Assembly (NCBI GenBank): GCA_025462835.1
Contig: JAOAPH010000113.1
Coordinates: 1-49,566, forward strand
DNA length: 49,566 nucleotides
Source: Candidatus Angelobacter sp.
Lineage (GTDB): Bacteria > Acidobacteriota > Terriglobia > Terriglobales > Acidobacteriaceae
Direction of reading: 5' to 3'
The translations under genes and the position numbers were made by a program. Positions 32,579 through 41,521 of this stretch are shown here, in pieces. The first letter of the stretch is position 1. Every line of letters begins with the position of its first letter. Below the pieces are notes generated by a model. It was given only the letters and a program-made list of their open reading frames with translations, did not search any database and was not told the origin of the DNA.

Positions 32579-32932
32579 ATGATTTACGTACTCACTACCG
32601 TTCACGTAATTGTCTGTATTTTTTTGATCATCGTGGTTCTGCTGCAAAGCGGCAAGAGTGCCGACTTGGCTGGCGCATTTGGCGGCACAGGAAGCCAGAG
32701 CACATTCGGCCCGCGCGGAGCGGCATCAGCACTCTCCCGGGCAACTACGGTGGCTGTGATCGTCTTCATGCTGACGTCGCTGTCACTTTCAATCATGTCG
32801 TCGCGGAAATCGGGCAGCTCAGTCTTCAGTGGCCAAAAGCAGAGCGCGCCGGCAACTCCAGCGACTACGCCGCAGCAGGCTCCAGCGACTACGCCGCAGC
32901 AGGCTCCGGCGACTCCGCCACCGACGAAATAA
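32579..32932 (+). CDS. secG: Preprotein translocase subunit SecG
   Basis: 117 residues with two membrane helices (about 3-22 and 58-75). Between them is the conserved cytoplasmic loop ([21 protein letters not shown] in part), the SecG signature. It assists SecYEG protein export. The C-terminal 30 residues are a low-complexity Pro/Ala/Thr/Gln extension with two TPQQAPAT copies. The tpiA-tRNA-Leu-secG order supports the assignment. Confidence 0.94.
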   Translation: MIYVLTTVHVIVCIFLIIVVLLQSGKSADLAGAFGGTGSQSTFGPRGAASALSRATTVAVIVFMLTSLSLSIMSSRKSGSSVFSGQKQSAPATPATTPQQAPATTPQQAPATPPPTK

Positions 32933-32946
32933 TCAGGTTCGATTGC

Positions 32947-32980
32947 AAAACCCCTGCCCTGGCGCAGGGGTTTTCTTTTT
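32947..32980 (+). terminator. Rho-independent terminator after secG
   Basis: AAAACCCCTGC (32947-32957), loop cctggc, GCAGGGGTTTT (32964-32974), then CTTTTT. An 11-pair stem 15 bases after the secG stop. Confidence 0.93.
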
Positions 32981-32997
32981 GGCGTTAAACTAATCAG

Positions 32998-33654
32998 ATG
33001 ATCCATGAAATCATTCCGGTCGGCCCGCTGCAATGCAATTGCTCCATCATCGGCGATGAGAAAACGCGCGAGGCGATCGTTGTGGATCCGGGCGACGACA
33101 TCGACCAGCTGCTTGCGTTGATTCTGAAACACAAGCTGAAAGTGAAACAGATCGTCATCACGCATGGACACATCGACCATATCGGCGGGGCGATGAAGCT
33201 GAAGGCTTCCACGGGCGCGCCAATCGCGATGAATGAGGGCGACCAAATGCAGGTGAAACTCCTGCCGATGCAGGCAGCATGGGTGGGAATGAAGTCGCCG
33301 GGAAAAGTGGAGATCGACCAGCACACCAAAGATCAGGACATCTTCACCGCCGGTGAGCTGCGTGGAACTATCTTGCACACCCCGGGACACACCGAAGGCA
33401 GCTCGTGTCTGTATTTCGCGAACGAGAACAAAGTGATTGCCGGAGATACACTGTTCGCGGGCAGCATCGGCCGCACAGATCTGCCGGGCGGTTCAATGGA
33501 CAAAATCATTTCATCTCTGCATGAAAAATTGATGCAGCTTCCGGATGAGACTATCGTCGTGCCGGGGCATGGGCCGCTGACGACAATCGGCGAAGAGCGC
33601 GAGACGAATCCGTTCATCACCGAAAGGCAGTACAAGCCTAAGATCAGTAGCTAG
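32998..33654 (+). CDS. MBL-fold metallohydrolase (glyoxalase II-like)
   Basis: 218 residues. It has the metallo-beta-lactamase metal motif THGHIDHIGG (about residues 56-65) and further ligands in HTPGHTEGS, AGDTLF and VPGHGP. It matches the small GloB-like/YcbL group, hydrolases of thioesters such as S-lactoylglutathione; the substrate is not certain. Its stop shares CTAG with the stop of the convergent aminotransferase gene and lies in a heptamer repeat. Confidence 0.9.
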   Translation: MIHEIIPVGPLQCNCSIIGDEKTREAIVVDPGDDIDQLLALILKHKLKVKQIVITHGHIDHIGGAMKLKASTGAPIAMNEGDQMQVKLLPMQAAWVGMKSPGKVEIDQHTKDQDIFTAGELRGTILHTPGHTEGSSCLYFANENKVIAGDTLFAGSIGRTDLPGGSMDKIISSLHEKLMQLPDETIVVPGHGPLTTIGEERETNPFITERQYKPKISS

Positions 33655-33673
33655 TAGTCAGTAGCCAGTAGTC
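33646..33673 (+). repeat. Four tandem heptamers, AGTAGYY type
   Basis: AGTAGCT, AGTAGTC, AGTAGCC, AGTAGTC in exact seven-base register, lying over the stop codons of both convergent genes. It encodes the end of each protein, including ATDY of the aminotransferase. Confidence 0.85.
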
Positions 33674-34826
33674 TTAGGATTCGGCTCACGCCTTCCTTGA
33701 ACACATCTTCCGGCGTCAGCAAGCTTAGGATCAGGAAGCCATCTTGCTCGAAATCGAAAAAGTGGCCGGGGTGGACGATCACCGACTCGTGCTCGATCAG
33801 CGCAATCGCAAGCTCCTCGTCTGACTGCGTCACGGGTACGCGAAGAGTGGCGTACCATCCACCTTCTACGTTCAAACGCGTGCAGTGATGCTGCGCTGCA
33901 ATTTGCGAATCGAGTTCCGCGAGGTTGGCTCGGAGCCTCGACTGAAGTTGTGCTTGAAAACTCTTGCGACAATTGAGCAGCGAGGGGGTAGCGAGCTCGA
34001 TTGGCGCATTCATCGAGAGAAAAATGTCCGCGATCACGTCCAAGCGAGAGAGCGCATCGCTGGCGATAGCGCTCGGGCCGCTTACGGCCATCCACGCTAC
34101 TTTCATCTGCGGGAGGCCAGAGATCTTTGAAAGGCCACTAAGAGTGAACGTCAGCGCGCCGGGGTTGTCGGCAAAAGATCGCGGAGCATTTCCGATGAGG
34201 GGATAGTCTAGAAATACTTCGTCGGCGATGATGGCTAGATCATGGGCTGAGCAGATTTCGTTCAGCTGCGAAAGTTCGCTTCCCTTCACATAAGAGCCAG
34301 TCGGATTATTCGGATGCACGACGATGACGCCGCGTGTTCGCGGCGTCATCGCTGAACGCAGTGAGTTGAAATCAATCTGCCAGCCGTGGTCGTAAACCAA
34401 CGAATACGGAACCAGGCGCACATCTTGGATCGTCGCAAGAAGGTCAAAGAGCGGATAGCTTGGTTGCGGAATCAACACTTCGTCGCCGGACTCGCACAAG
34501 AGCCGGAATGCAAATGAATAGGCTTCGCTAGTGCTGGTGGTCAGAATGATGTTTTCTGGCGACACAGTGACAGGCTCCGATTGCGCGGCGTAATACTCAG
34601 CGACGGCATTCCTTGCGACCAACAACCCCTTTGACTCCGGCTCATAGGTCAACGCGGCGGGGTTGTTGAGCGAGGACAGGACAGCCTCGGCCTCGTACAC
34701 CAGGCCGCTTGTGGTGGGATTCGATGCGGTGAGGTCCAGCAGTTCACTGCCGGATTTTTTCTTCTTCTCGAGTGCAGTGGTGAATCGATTGGGCGAGAGG
34801 TTCCAGGACGTTCGCGACGAGAACAT
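33651..34826 (-). CDS. PLP-dependent aminotransferase, class I/II
   Basis: 391 residues of fold type I. LTASNPTTSGL binds the substrate side, TTSTSEAYSFAFRLL is the PLP phosphate region, VHPNNPTGSYV carries the ring-contact Asn and IIADEVFLDYPL the ring Asp. The Schiff-base Lys is in LSGLSKISGLPQMKVAW, and the substrate-carboxylate Arg is expected near the C-terminus. The amino-donor pair is unknown; the sequence resembles the AspC/AlaT-like broad group. It starts nine bases after the multi-receiver protein gene, so the two may be co-transcribed. Confidence 0.88.
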   Translation of the reverse strand: MFSSRTSWNLSPNRFTTALEKKKKSGSELLDLTASNPTTSGLVYEAEAVLSSLNNPAALTYEPESKGLLVARNAVAEYYAAQSEPVTVSPENIILTTSTSEAYSFAFRLLCESGDEVLIPQPSYPLFDLLATIQDVRLVPYSLVYDHGWQIDFNSLRSAMTPRTRGVIVVHPNNPTGSYVKGSELSQLNEICSAHDLAIIADEVFLDYPLIGNAPRSFADNPGALTFTLSGLSKISGLPQMKVAWMAVSGPSAIASDALSRLDVIADIFLSMNAPIELATPSLLNCRKSFQAQLQSRLRANLAELDSQIAAQHHCTRLNVEGGWYATLRVPVTQSDEELAIALIEHESVIVHPGHFFDFEQDGFLILSLLTPEDVFKEGVSRILRLLATDY

Positions 34827-34834
34827 TCTGCGCG

Positions 34835-37252
34835 CTAACTTTCGAGCGCCCGCTTGATGCGGTGCATCAGGATGGGAACGCTGAACGGCTTGGCGATGTG
34901 ATCGTAGGCGCCCGCTTCCAGTGCAGCCATGACCTGGTCTTCGCGCGAATGGACGCTCATCATGATCACGCGCGAGCGAACTCCGTCACGCACCATCTTG
35001 CGCAGGATCGAATAGCCGTCGATGCCGGGCGAGTCTGCATCGAGCAATACTAGTTTCGCTTTCAGAGATGGCTTCTCGCCGGTAAGGCCCTTGGAGGCAG
35101 TCGCTCCGCTCTTCATCCAATGCGCCTTGTGTCCACGGGTCTCAAGCGCGTGGAGCAGAGTTCCGGCGAGGGCTGCATCGTCTTCGACAAGTACCACATC
35201 CCAATCGCCGTGTTCCTGCGCTGGCTTGGACTTTCGAGCCGCAGAGTGCACCTGGCTCTTCCCCGCTGCCTTCGCAGCATAGAGAGCGCGGTCGGCTATC
35301 AGGTAAAGTGCATGCGCGGTGAGACCGTCATCTGGATACTGAGCAATCCCGGCGCTGAAAGTGATCTCGATTCGCGGGCCATCGGGGACTTGAAAACGCT
35401 CGCGCTGGAGCGAATCCAACAAAGCCCGCAAGCGTTGCGCTGCATCATCGCGGCGCATACCGTACATGCCAATCACGAATTCGTCGCCGCCCCATCGCGC
35501 GACGACGTCTTCCGAACGAAACGTGTTCACCATCATCACGCCGAGTCGACGAAGCGCGGCGTCACCGATGGCGTGTCCGTGGGCATCGTTAATCTGCTTC
35601 AGGCGATCGAGATCGAGTATGGCGAGCGAAAGCGGCTGCTTGTTGCGTTCCGCGAGGTGAATGTAATGGTTCATGACCTGGTTGTATTTGCGTCGATTAC
35701 CCGCACCGGTCAACGGATCTTTTTCCGCCATCTGGCGTTGCAATCGGGTGCGCTCCAGGCGATTGAAAACGCGGGCGACAAGTTCCGGGCCGAGTAGTGG
35801 CTTCGTGATGTAGTCATCTGCGCCGGCAGCGAAGATCCTTTGCACCGTGGCCGAATCGGTGTTTGACGTCAAAAACAGGATCGGCAATTCACTCCAGCGC
35901 GGTTCGCTACGCACCACCCGGCATAATTCGACACCGGTAAGGTGCGGCATATTCAGATCAAGAATGATGAGATCCGGAAGGCTGGACTCAAGCGCGTCCC
36001 AAAACGCGAGAGGATCGTTGACAGTGGTTAAACGAACACCTTTGTTCTCGAGGAGTTCGCGTAATGACGAAAGAATCTCGGGATCGTCATCGACGCAGAT
36101 CACTTTGTAGTCGTCCTGACGCAAGCGTTGGAGCAATTCCTGGACGGCCTGCACAACTTCGGACGAAGTCATCGGCTTGCGCAGAAAACCTCGCGCACCC
36201 AGGCGTGTAGCTTGCACACGATCTTCAAACTTGTCCTGCTTCGTGTAAATGAGCACGGGGATCTCCCGTGTGGCCAATTCGGCAAGCAGGTTGGGGCCGC
36301 TTCCCTTCAGTCCGTCTGACAGTTCGGGATCAAGCAGAACAACGTCTGGCATTCGCCTCGCCATGGTCTCTTGAATATCACTCTCACTCGTGGCGACAGT
36401 CGCTTGGATTCCACGCGCAGCGCATTCCAGAAGCAACGGTTGCGCAACATTGTCATCGCTGTCCACGATAAGGAGGAACGGTTGCTTCTGTCCGGGAACA
36501 TTCGAGAGAGAATTAGCCAACGGACGCTGAATCCTTTCGCGGAGTGAAACTACGCTACGCGACATACGGAGGAGGTCCGGCTGTTCAATGGTGGCTTTTC
36601 CCTGGAGCAGCAGTTCCAGTTGCCGCGCAATCCTTGAAACCTCCATATATCCAAAACTGCCGGACGAACCGGCCAGCTTGTGCGCCTCACGTTCTGCTTG
36701 AATGCGAAGTTCGGAACTCAAGTTGCCTTTCAGCAAGGCGGCGGCCGCGTCTTCCAGCACTTGCAACCGCGCCATGTTCACGGGACGAAACTTTTCCCAT
36801 AGCGCGGCGATATCGGCTTCCATGCCTTGGTCCTTTTCGCTAAGTACCGGCAGGGTCGCGGCGGGAAGACTCAAAAGAGTTGACGCCTCTGAAGAAAGTT
36901 CGTCCCAATCCACGGGATGAAAGAAGAGTTGCTTCACGCCAAGAAAGCGCACCAGCTTTTGTTGTTCCTGCCTTGTAGCCGCGGATGAGAGACAGCAGAA
37001 TACCGGCAGCTGGGCAAACTTTTTGTCTTGCCGCAGTTGTCCCAAAATAGCGATGGTTTCCTGGACTTTCTCGCCATCGATCACCAGCAGGCTTGGAAGG
37101 GTGCGCTCAAGCTCCGCAAGCAGAAGATCCGTGGTGGCTGCGTTGTAAACCAGGACATCGGGAAAACGGTGGTGGAAGCACTTCGCCAGATCAGCGGAAA
37201 GACCAGCCGTGACGATACAGACAGGAAGTGTTTCTGGAATTGCGGCATGCAC
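34835..37252 (-). CDS. Multi-domain response regulator: REC-like, Hpt, REC, REC, GGDEF, REC
   Basis: 805 residues. In order: a degenerate receiver (about 10-130); an Hpt domain with the phospho-His in AHKLAGSSGSFGYMEV; a receiver (about 260-380, LLIVDSDDN and VVLLDPELSD); a receiver (about 384-505, VICVDDDPE and LIILDLNMPHLTG); a diguanylate cyclase domain with the intact signature RWGGDEFVIG (about 510-680); and a C-terminal receiver (VVLVEDDAA and LVLLDADSPGIDG). It should make cyclic di-GMP under phosphorelay control and can accept and pass phosphate internally through Hpt. It neighbours the CheR/CheB genes but is separated from them by the zinc-ribbon gene. Confidence 0.92.
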   Translation of the reverse strand: MHAAIPETLPVCIVTAGLSADLAKCFHHRFPDVLVYNAATTDLLLAELERTLPSLLVIDGEKVQETIAILGQLRQDKKFAQLPVFCCLSSAATRQEQQKLVRFLGVKQLFFHPVDWDELSSEASTLLSLPAATLPVLSEKDQGMEADIAALWEKFRPVNMARLQVLEDAAAALLKGNLSSELRIQAEREAHKLAGSSGSFGYMEVSRIARQLELLLQGKATIEQPDLLRMSRSVVSLRERIQRPLANSLSNVPGQKQPFLLIVDSDDNVAQPLLLECAARGIQATVATSESDIQETMARRMPDVVLLDPELSDGLKGSGPNLLAELATREIPVLIYTKQDKFEDRVQATRLGARGFLRKPMTSSEVVQAVQELLQRLRQDDYKVICVDDDPEILSSLRELLENKGVRLTTVNDPLAFWDALESSLPDLIILDLNMPHLTGVELCRVVRSEPRWSELPILFLTSNTDSATVQRIFAAGADDYITKPLLGPELVARVFNRLERTRLQRQMAEKDPLTGAGNRRKYNQVMNHYIHLAERNKQPLSLAILDLDRLKQINDAHGHAIGDAALRRLGVMMVNTFRSEDVVARWGGDEFVIGMYGMRRDDAAQRLRALLDSLQRERFQVPDGPRIEITFSAGIAQYPDDGLTAHALYLIADRALYAAKAAGKSQVHSAARKSKPAQEHGDWDVVLVEDDAALAGTLLHALETRGHKAHWMKSGATASKGLTGEKPSLKAKLVLLDADSPGIDGYSILRKMVRDGVRSRVIMMSVHSREDQVMAALEAGAYDHIAKPFSVPILMHRIKRALES

Positions 37253-37427
37253 CGTTTTGTTCTCTCCAGGCAGGGCTTACGCCCACGGACTGCGCACACA
37301 AGAAGGTTGAGAAGATGACAAGATTCTAAATGCTAATCACACCCATGGGAGACAATTGTTGCCGGTATCCGCGGTGAACCTGAGGAGTTACTTACATTCC
37401 CAGAATGATTTGCCATAGCCTAAAGGC

Positions 37428-37676
37428 ATGGCAATACGAATCACGTTTCCCTGTCCAGACTGCGGCGGCACTGACTTAAGAGTTTCGCGTTCAGGCAGTG
37501 TCGCAATGAAAGTTATCGCAACATTCTTCCTATTGAAGGCGTTCCGATGCAGGGAGTGCGGCAAGCGAAATTACTTCCCCAGTTTCATGCCTAATCGGCG
37601 AACGCAGCGCGTTGAATTTCTGGAAGAATCGGCAACCGTTCCCGTCCAAGCGGAGATGCTTGGATCACAACCCTAG
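37428..37676 (+). CDS. Small zinc-ribbon protein
   Basis: 82 residues with two Cys pairs, CPDCGG (about 9-14) and CRECGK (about 41-46), separated by a hydrophobic stretch (KVIATFFLLKAFR) that may be a membrane-associated helix. A short polar tail follows. No family beyond a zinc ribbon is recognisable. Its stop codon shares the four bases CTAG with that of the convergent CheR-PAS gene. Confidence 0.65.
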   Translation: MAIRITFPCPDCGGTDLRVSRSGSVAMKVIATFFLLKAFRCRECGKRNYFPSFMPNRRTQRVEFLEESATVPVQAEMLGSQP

Positions 37677-39682
37677 CGCTTCTTGCGGGCCCCAGAACGG
37701 ACGCTCTTAGCGTTGCGTTTCACCAGGGTCATTCTTTTGACCTTGGCTCCGCCGCCAATCGATTTAGGCTTGTTCTTGGCGCCGGTAGAATTCGTTCTTA
37801 CTCTTCCATCGTTACTGATCTTCTTGGCCGTGCCTTGCGCAATTCTCAACGGCCCGAACATGATGAGCACGCTTTGCGGGGTGCCTGCGCGGCTAACCGG
37901 CATGAAATGAATATCAAATGCGTCTCCGAACCTGGTTCCCCTGAACTCCTGTTCCTTTATGCTTACCGGCTTCATTCTTTCCACTACTGTGGCATGCCGG
38001 CGGACTAAAGCCTTCCGCAGATTGTTGTCGATGGGAAGCTGGGAGAGAGACAGGCCTATCACCGATGTACCGGTCAAGCCAAACAGTTCCTGTGCGGCGG
38101 AATTCCAGAAGAGTATCCGTTCGTTGTTGTCCACCAGTGTGACCGGCCACGGCATCTGCTCCAGCGTGGCGGCATAGCGGCTATTGAGGGAATCCAACTC
38201 GCGCGTGCGATGCTCCAGTTCCTCATTCATGTTCTCCAACTCTTCGTTGAGGGACTGCAGCTCTTCGTTGGTGGTTTCCAGTTCTTCATTTGTGGATTGC
38301 AACTCTTCATTGGTTGTTTCAAGTTCTTCGTTGGTGGACTGGAGCTCTTCGTTGGTGGTTTCCAGTTCCTCATTCGCCGATTGCAACTCTTCGCCAGTGG
38401 ACTCCAACTGTTCCACGGTGCTTTGCAGTTGTTCCTTGTGACTGATGTCTTCGGTGTAGAGAATGCTTCCCGCGCGGCCGCCGTTATCGCCCACGATCGG
38501 CCTGACTGTTATGCGAAGATTACGCTGACTGCCGTTCACTTGCGCAGCACACTCAAACTGAACTGTGCTCTTGTTCCTCTTGCTCTCTTCAACGCGGCTG
38601 GCAATATCAGGGCATCGCGTCGCCAATGCGGTATCTCTTATCGGCTTACCGGCCAACTTGATGCCAGCCAATCCCCATAACGTGAGGGCCGAATCGTTGT
38701 CGGTGACAATCACATCATCTTCGTTGAGCACAACCACACCGGGGTCAAGCGTATCGAGCAACGACCGGTGATAGAGCCGCAACAGAGATAATTCTTCTAA
38801 GTACCCGGACTGTTCGTCTGGAGACGGAGAATTACGTGTCTTCATTGCTTTAGGATCCTGTGATACCGCTTTTCTAAAAATGCGCCAGCGTGGGTCCACT
38901 GACTCGAACAAGGCGGATTCACTTAGCTTAGATTCAGCCTTACCAAGCAATAGTATGCCATTTTCCTCAAGAGCATAATGCAATCTGTGGAAAATTTTTT
39001 TTTGGGTCGCCCCGTCAAAGTAGATCAGGACGTTTCTACAAAGAATCATATCCACGTGTGAGATAGGGGCATCATGGATGAGATCGCTTCGGCCGAAAAT
39101 GGCCAGCTTACGCAATTCACGTGCCACACGAAGAACGGAATCTCCGGTGAAATACGTAGCGCGAAGCTCCGCCGACAGGCCGCGCATTCGGTCCGCCGGG
39201 TATTCCCCCCGGCGGGCGATAGCTAAAGCCTCTTCGTCGATATCAGTGGCATAGATCTTGATAGGACAGTCCAGCACCCGGGGCCAATAATACTCGGCTA
39301 GCATAATAGCCAGGCTGTAGACCTCCTCGCCGGTCGAGCACCCTGCCACCCACGCCCGAAGCGGATGTCCAGCATCGTGTTCTTTGAGCATGGGGTATAG
39401 CGCCTCACGCCCAAAGGCCTCCCACGCCATGGGATCGCGGAAGAACTCGGTCACATTGATGAGTACAGTGTTTAATAGTTGATTTCTCTCCGTGGCCTGT
39501 TCGTTAAAAAGCTTCAGATATGCCGTATAGCTATCGATCCCCAGTTGGCCCATTCTTTTGTGGATGCGGCGCTGGAGGGTGGAATTCTTATACCCACGAA
39601 GATCAAAATCGCTATGTTCGGCGAGGATCTCCAGCATCTCCGATAATGAAATGTCAGGCGACTCAGTGGTTTCGCTCATCAT
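37673..39682 (-). CDS. CheR methyltransferase with PAS domains and coiled-coil linker
   Basis: About 669 residues. Residues 10-270 are CheR: an N-terminal helical domain and an SAM-binding domain with WVAGCSTGEEVYSLA and ILCRNVLIYF. A first PAS-like domain follows (LDPGVVVLNEDDVIVTDND). A coiled coil then repeats the heptad pairs LQSTNEE-LETTNEE for about 70 residues, followed by a second PAS (MPWPVTLVDNNERILFWNSAA in part). The tail of about 45 residues is very basic (KVKRMTLVKRNAKSVRSGARKKR in part). CheR moves methyl groups onto receptor glutamates; in CheB/CheR/PAS systems the target is often not a flagellar receptor. The ATG at 39682 overlaps the cheB stop (ATGA). Confidence 0.92.
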   Translation of the reverse strand: MMSETTESPDISLSEMLEILAEHSDFDLRGYKNSTLQRRIHKRMGQLGIDSYTAYLKLFNEQATERNQLLNTVLINVTEFFRDPMAWEAFGREALYPMLKEHDAGHPLRAWVAGCSTGEEVYSLAIMLAEYYWPRVLDCPIKIYATDIDEEALAIARRGEYPADRMRGLSAELRATYFTGDSVLRVARELRKLAIFGRSDLIHDAPISHVDMILCRNVLIYFDGATQKKIFHRLHYALEENGILLLGKAESKLSESALFESVDPRWRIFRKAVSQDPKAMKTRNSPSPDEQSGYLEELSLLRLYHRSLLDTLDPGVVVLNEDDVIVTDNDSALTLWGLAGIKLAGKPIRDTALATRCPDIASRVEESKRNKSTVQFECAAQVNGSQRNLRITVRPIVGDNGGRAGSILYTEDISHKEQLQSTVEQLESTGEELQSANEELETTNEELQSTNEELETTNEELQSTNEELETTNEELQSLNEELENMNEELEHRTRELDSLNSRYAATLEQMPWPVTLVDNNERILFWNSAAQELFGLTGTSVIGLSLSQLPIDNNLRKALVRRHATVVERMKPVSIKEQEFRGTRFGDAFDIHFMPVSRAGTPQSVLIMFGPLRIAQGTAKKISNDGRVRTNSTGAKNKPKSIGGGAKVKRMTLVKRNAKSVRSGARKKR

Positions 39683-40416
39683 CGTGAACACAAGGCCTCA
39701 ATGGCTGGACCAATCTCGGCCAAACGCAATACCTTATCGACACATCCGGAGGCAATCGCGGATTTTGGCATGGCAAAAAATTCGGCCTCAGCTGGGTCTT
39801 GGGCGATGGTTGTACCGCCCGCCTTCTTGATCGCGGCTATCCCGGCAGTGCCGTCGGAACCCGACCCACTTAAAACGACTCCGATCAGTCTTTTCCCGAA
39901 ATCGCGGGCCATCGATTCAAATAACGAGTCAATGGAGGGGCGATGAAATCTCACAGCCACAGAATGTTCCAGTTTCAATATGTTTCCTGCAGAGATCAGA
40001 TGCGCATCCGGAGGCGCCACGTAGACAATCCCAGGCTCGAGAAGGGCGTCATCCGTCGCTTCTTGGACGCGCATGCGCGTAGTCCTCGCCAGCAATTGCA
40101 CCAACGCACTCTTATGCGCAGGACTCAGATGCTGGACAACAACAACGCTGGTACAGAGATTTTTCGGGAGCCGATTCAGTACCTGGCTCAAAGCAAACAG
40201 ACCACCAGCGGAGGCGCCAATAACCACTACATTGAATTTTCGGCTAGGTGCGCGCTTCTTGGGCTTTCTCGCTCCAACTGACGAACGTGCTTCCGCCATG
40301 TGATTGCCTGAAGAAAGCGTATCACCAATCGAGTCGCTCCCGACAAAATTGCAAATAGCTTTACCTTCCATCAGCCAGTATGGCAACTTGGAGGTCTGAG
40401 GGGAATCTAACTTCAA
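39679..40416 (-). CDS. CheB-type methylesterase domain protein (no receiver)
   Basis: 245 residues holding only the catalytic domain: VVVIGASAGGLFALSQVL with the nucleophile Ser, VVVQHLSPAHKSALVQLLA with the catalytic His, and LSGSGSDGTAGIAAIKKAGG with the Asp. It removes methyl groups from receptor glutamates or deamidates glutamines. There is no N-terminal receiver. The real start may be the ATG at 40299 (MAEARSSVGARKPKK), since the first 39 residues look unstructured. Translationally coupled to the downstream CheR-PAS gene. Confidence 0.9.
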   Translation of the reverse strand: MKLDSPQTSKLPYWLMEGKAICNFVGSDSIGDTLSSGNHMAEARSSVGARKPKKRAPSRKFNVVVIGASAGGLFALSQVLNRLPKNLCTSVVVVQHLSPAHKSALVQLLARTTRMRVQEATDDALLEPGIVYVAPPDAHLISAGNILKLEHSVAVRFHRPSIDSLFESMARDFGKRLIGVVLSGSGSDGTAGIAAIKKAGGTTIAQDPAEAEFFAMPKSAIASGCVDKVLRLAEIGPAIEALCSR

Positions 40417-40468
40417 TGTTCCTGCGACTCAAGATCCACACTGCTTCTTGGCGCCTTCGGAGGGGAAT

Positions 40469-41521
40469 ATGGGCAAGCGAGACATTGTTGTGATCGGAGC
40501 ATCAGCCGGTGGAGTGCAGGCACTGTTGCGCGTTGTGAGTGCCTTACCGCGCGAGTTTCCCGCTAGTGTTTTCGTAGTTGTCCACACCTCACCTTCAGGG
40601 CCAGGAATGCTGGATAAAGTCTTGAACCGGGTGGATGGGCAAAGGGCCCGCTACGCTCAGGATGGAATGAAGATACAGGGCAACTCCATATACATTGCGC
40701 CACCGGACCGGCATCTGCTTTGGGAAGACGGCGCTATCCGGATCGCTAGTGGCCCAAAACAAAACAGGAACCGCCCGGTAATCGATGCCCTGTTCCGCTC
40801 GGCAGCATCTGCTTACGGGGAGCGTGTCATTGGGGTCGTTCTGACCGGCTATCTGGACGACGGAAGCTCCGGGCTAGCGATGATCAAGAAGGCCGGTGGG
40901 GTCGCTATCGTGCAAGACCCGGAAGATGCGCAAGTCTCCGAAATGCCTGAACAGGCACTGCAGCGGGCAGACCCGGATTACTGTCTTCCCCTTGACGAAA
41001 TCCCCGGAGTTTTGCAAGAACTGGTGAGTGAGCCATCATCAACATCGGGGAGAGGAGTTATGTCGCAAAAGCGGAGATCAGCGCCAATGAAGTTTAGCCG
41101 TGCAGCACAGCCTGAGGAAACCAAGGAACTCACTGGCTTGACGTGTCCCGATTGCCACGGAGCGATCTGGGAAGTCCGCGAGGGGAAGTTGGTCCATTTC
41201 AAATGCCGGGTTGGACATTCGTACTCGCCGCAAAGCATGGCGGACGCTCACGGCGAGAGTCTGGAACGGGCGATGTGGACTGCGCTAAAGAACTTAGAAG
41301 AAAACATCGCCCTGACACGGAAACTAGTGGAACATTCACGCAAACGCAACCGGGAAAAGGCGGTGGAAGTCTGTAAGCGGCAAATCCAGGAAAAAGAAAA
41401 ACATGCACTTGTGCTGCATGCTTTGCTGGATGGCAAGAGCGATGAGATGGTGAGTGCTCTGGATTCGGTAGCGCGCAGACAAGCGGGGCGCAAATTAGAA
41501 CAAGAGGCGTCTATCGCTTAG
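40469..41521 (+). CDS. CheB-type methylesterase with C-terminal zinc-ribbon/helical domain
   Basis: 350 residues. The N-terminal 190 form a second CheB catalytic domain (VVIGASAGGVQALLRVV, VVVHTSPSGPGML, LTGYLDDGSSGLAMIKKAGG). A linker leads to a Cys-pair module (LTCPDCHGAIWEV, then FKCRVGHSYSPQSM) and a charged helical end (ERAMWTALKNLEENIALTRK in part). In this copy the active-site His follows VVV where the neighbour has VVVQH. The ATG at 40469 has GGAGGGG six bases upstream. It is divergent from the first cheB by about 50 bases, so the two paralogues stand head to head. Confidence 0.9.
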   Translation: MGKRDIVVIGASAGGVQALLRVVSALPREFPASVFVVVHTSPSGPGMLDKVLNRVDGQRARYAQDGMKIQGNSIYIAPPDRHLLWEDGAIRIASGPKQNRNRPVIDALFRSAASAYGERVIGVVLTGYLDDGSSGLAMIKKAGGVAIVQDPEDAQVSEMPEQALQRADPDYCLPLDEIPGVLQELVSEPSSTSGRGVMSQKRRSAPMKFSRAAQPEETKELTGLTCPDCHGAIWEVREGKLVHFKCRVGHSYSPQSMADAHGESLERAMWTALKNLEENIALTRKLVEHSRKRNREKAVEVCKRQIQEKEKHALVLHALLDGKSDEMVSALDSVARRQAGRKLEQEASIA

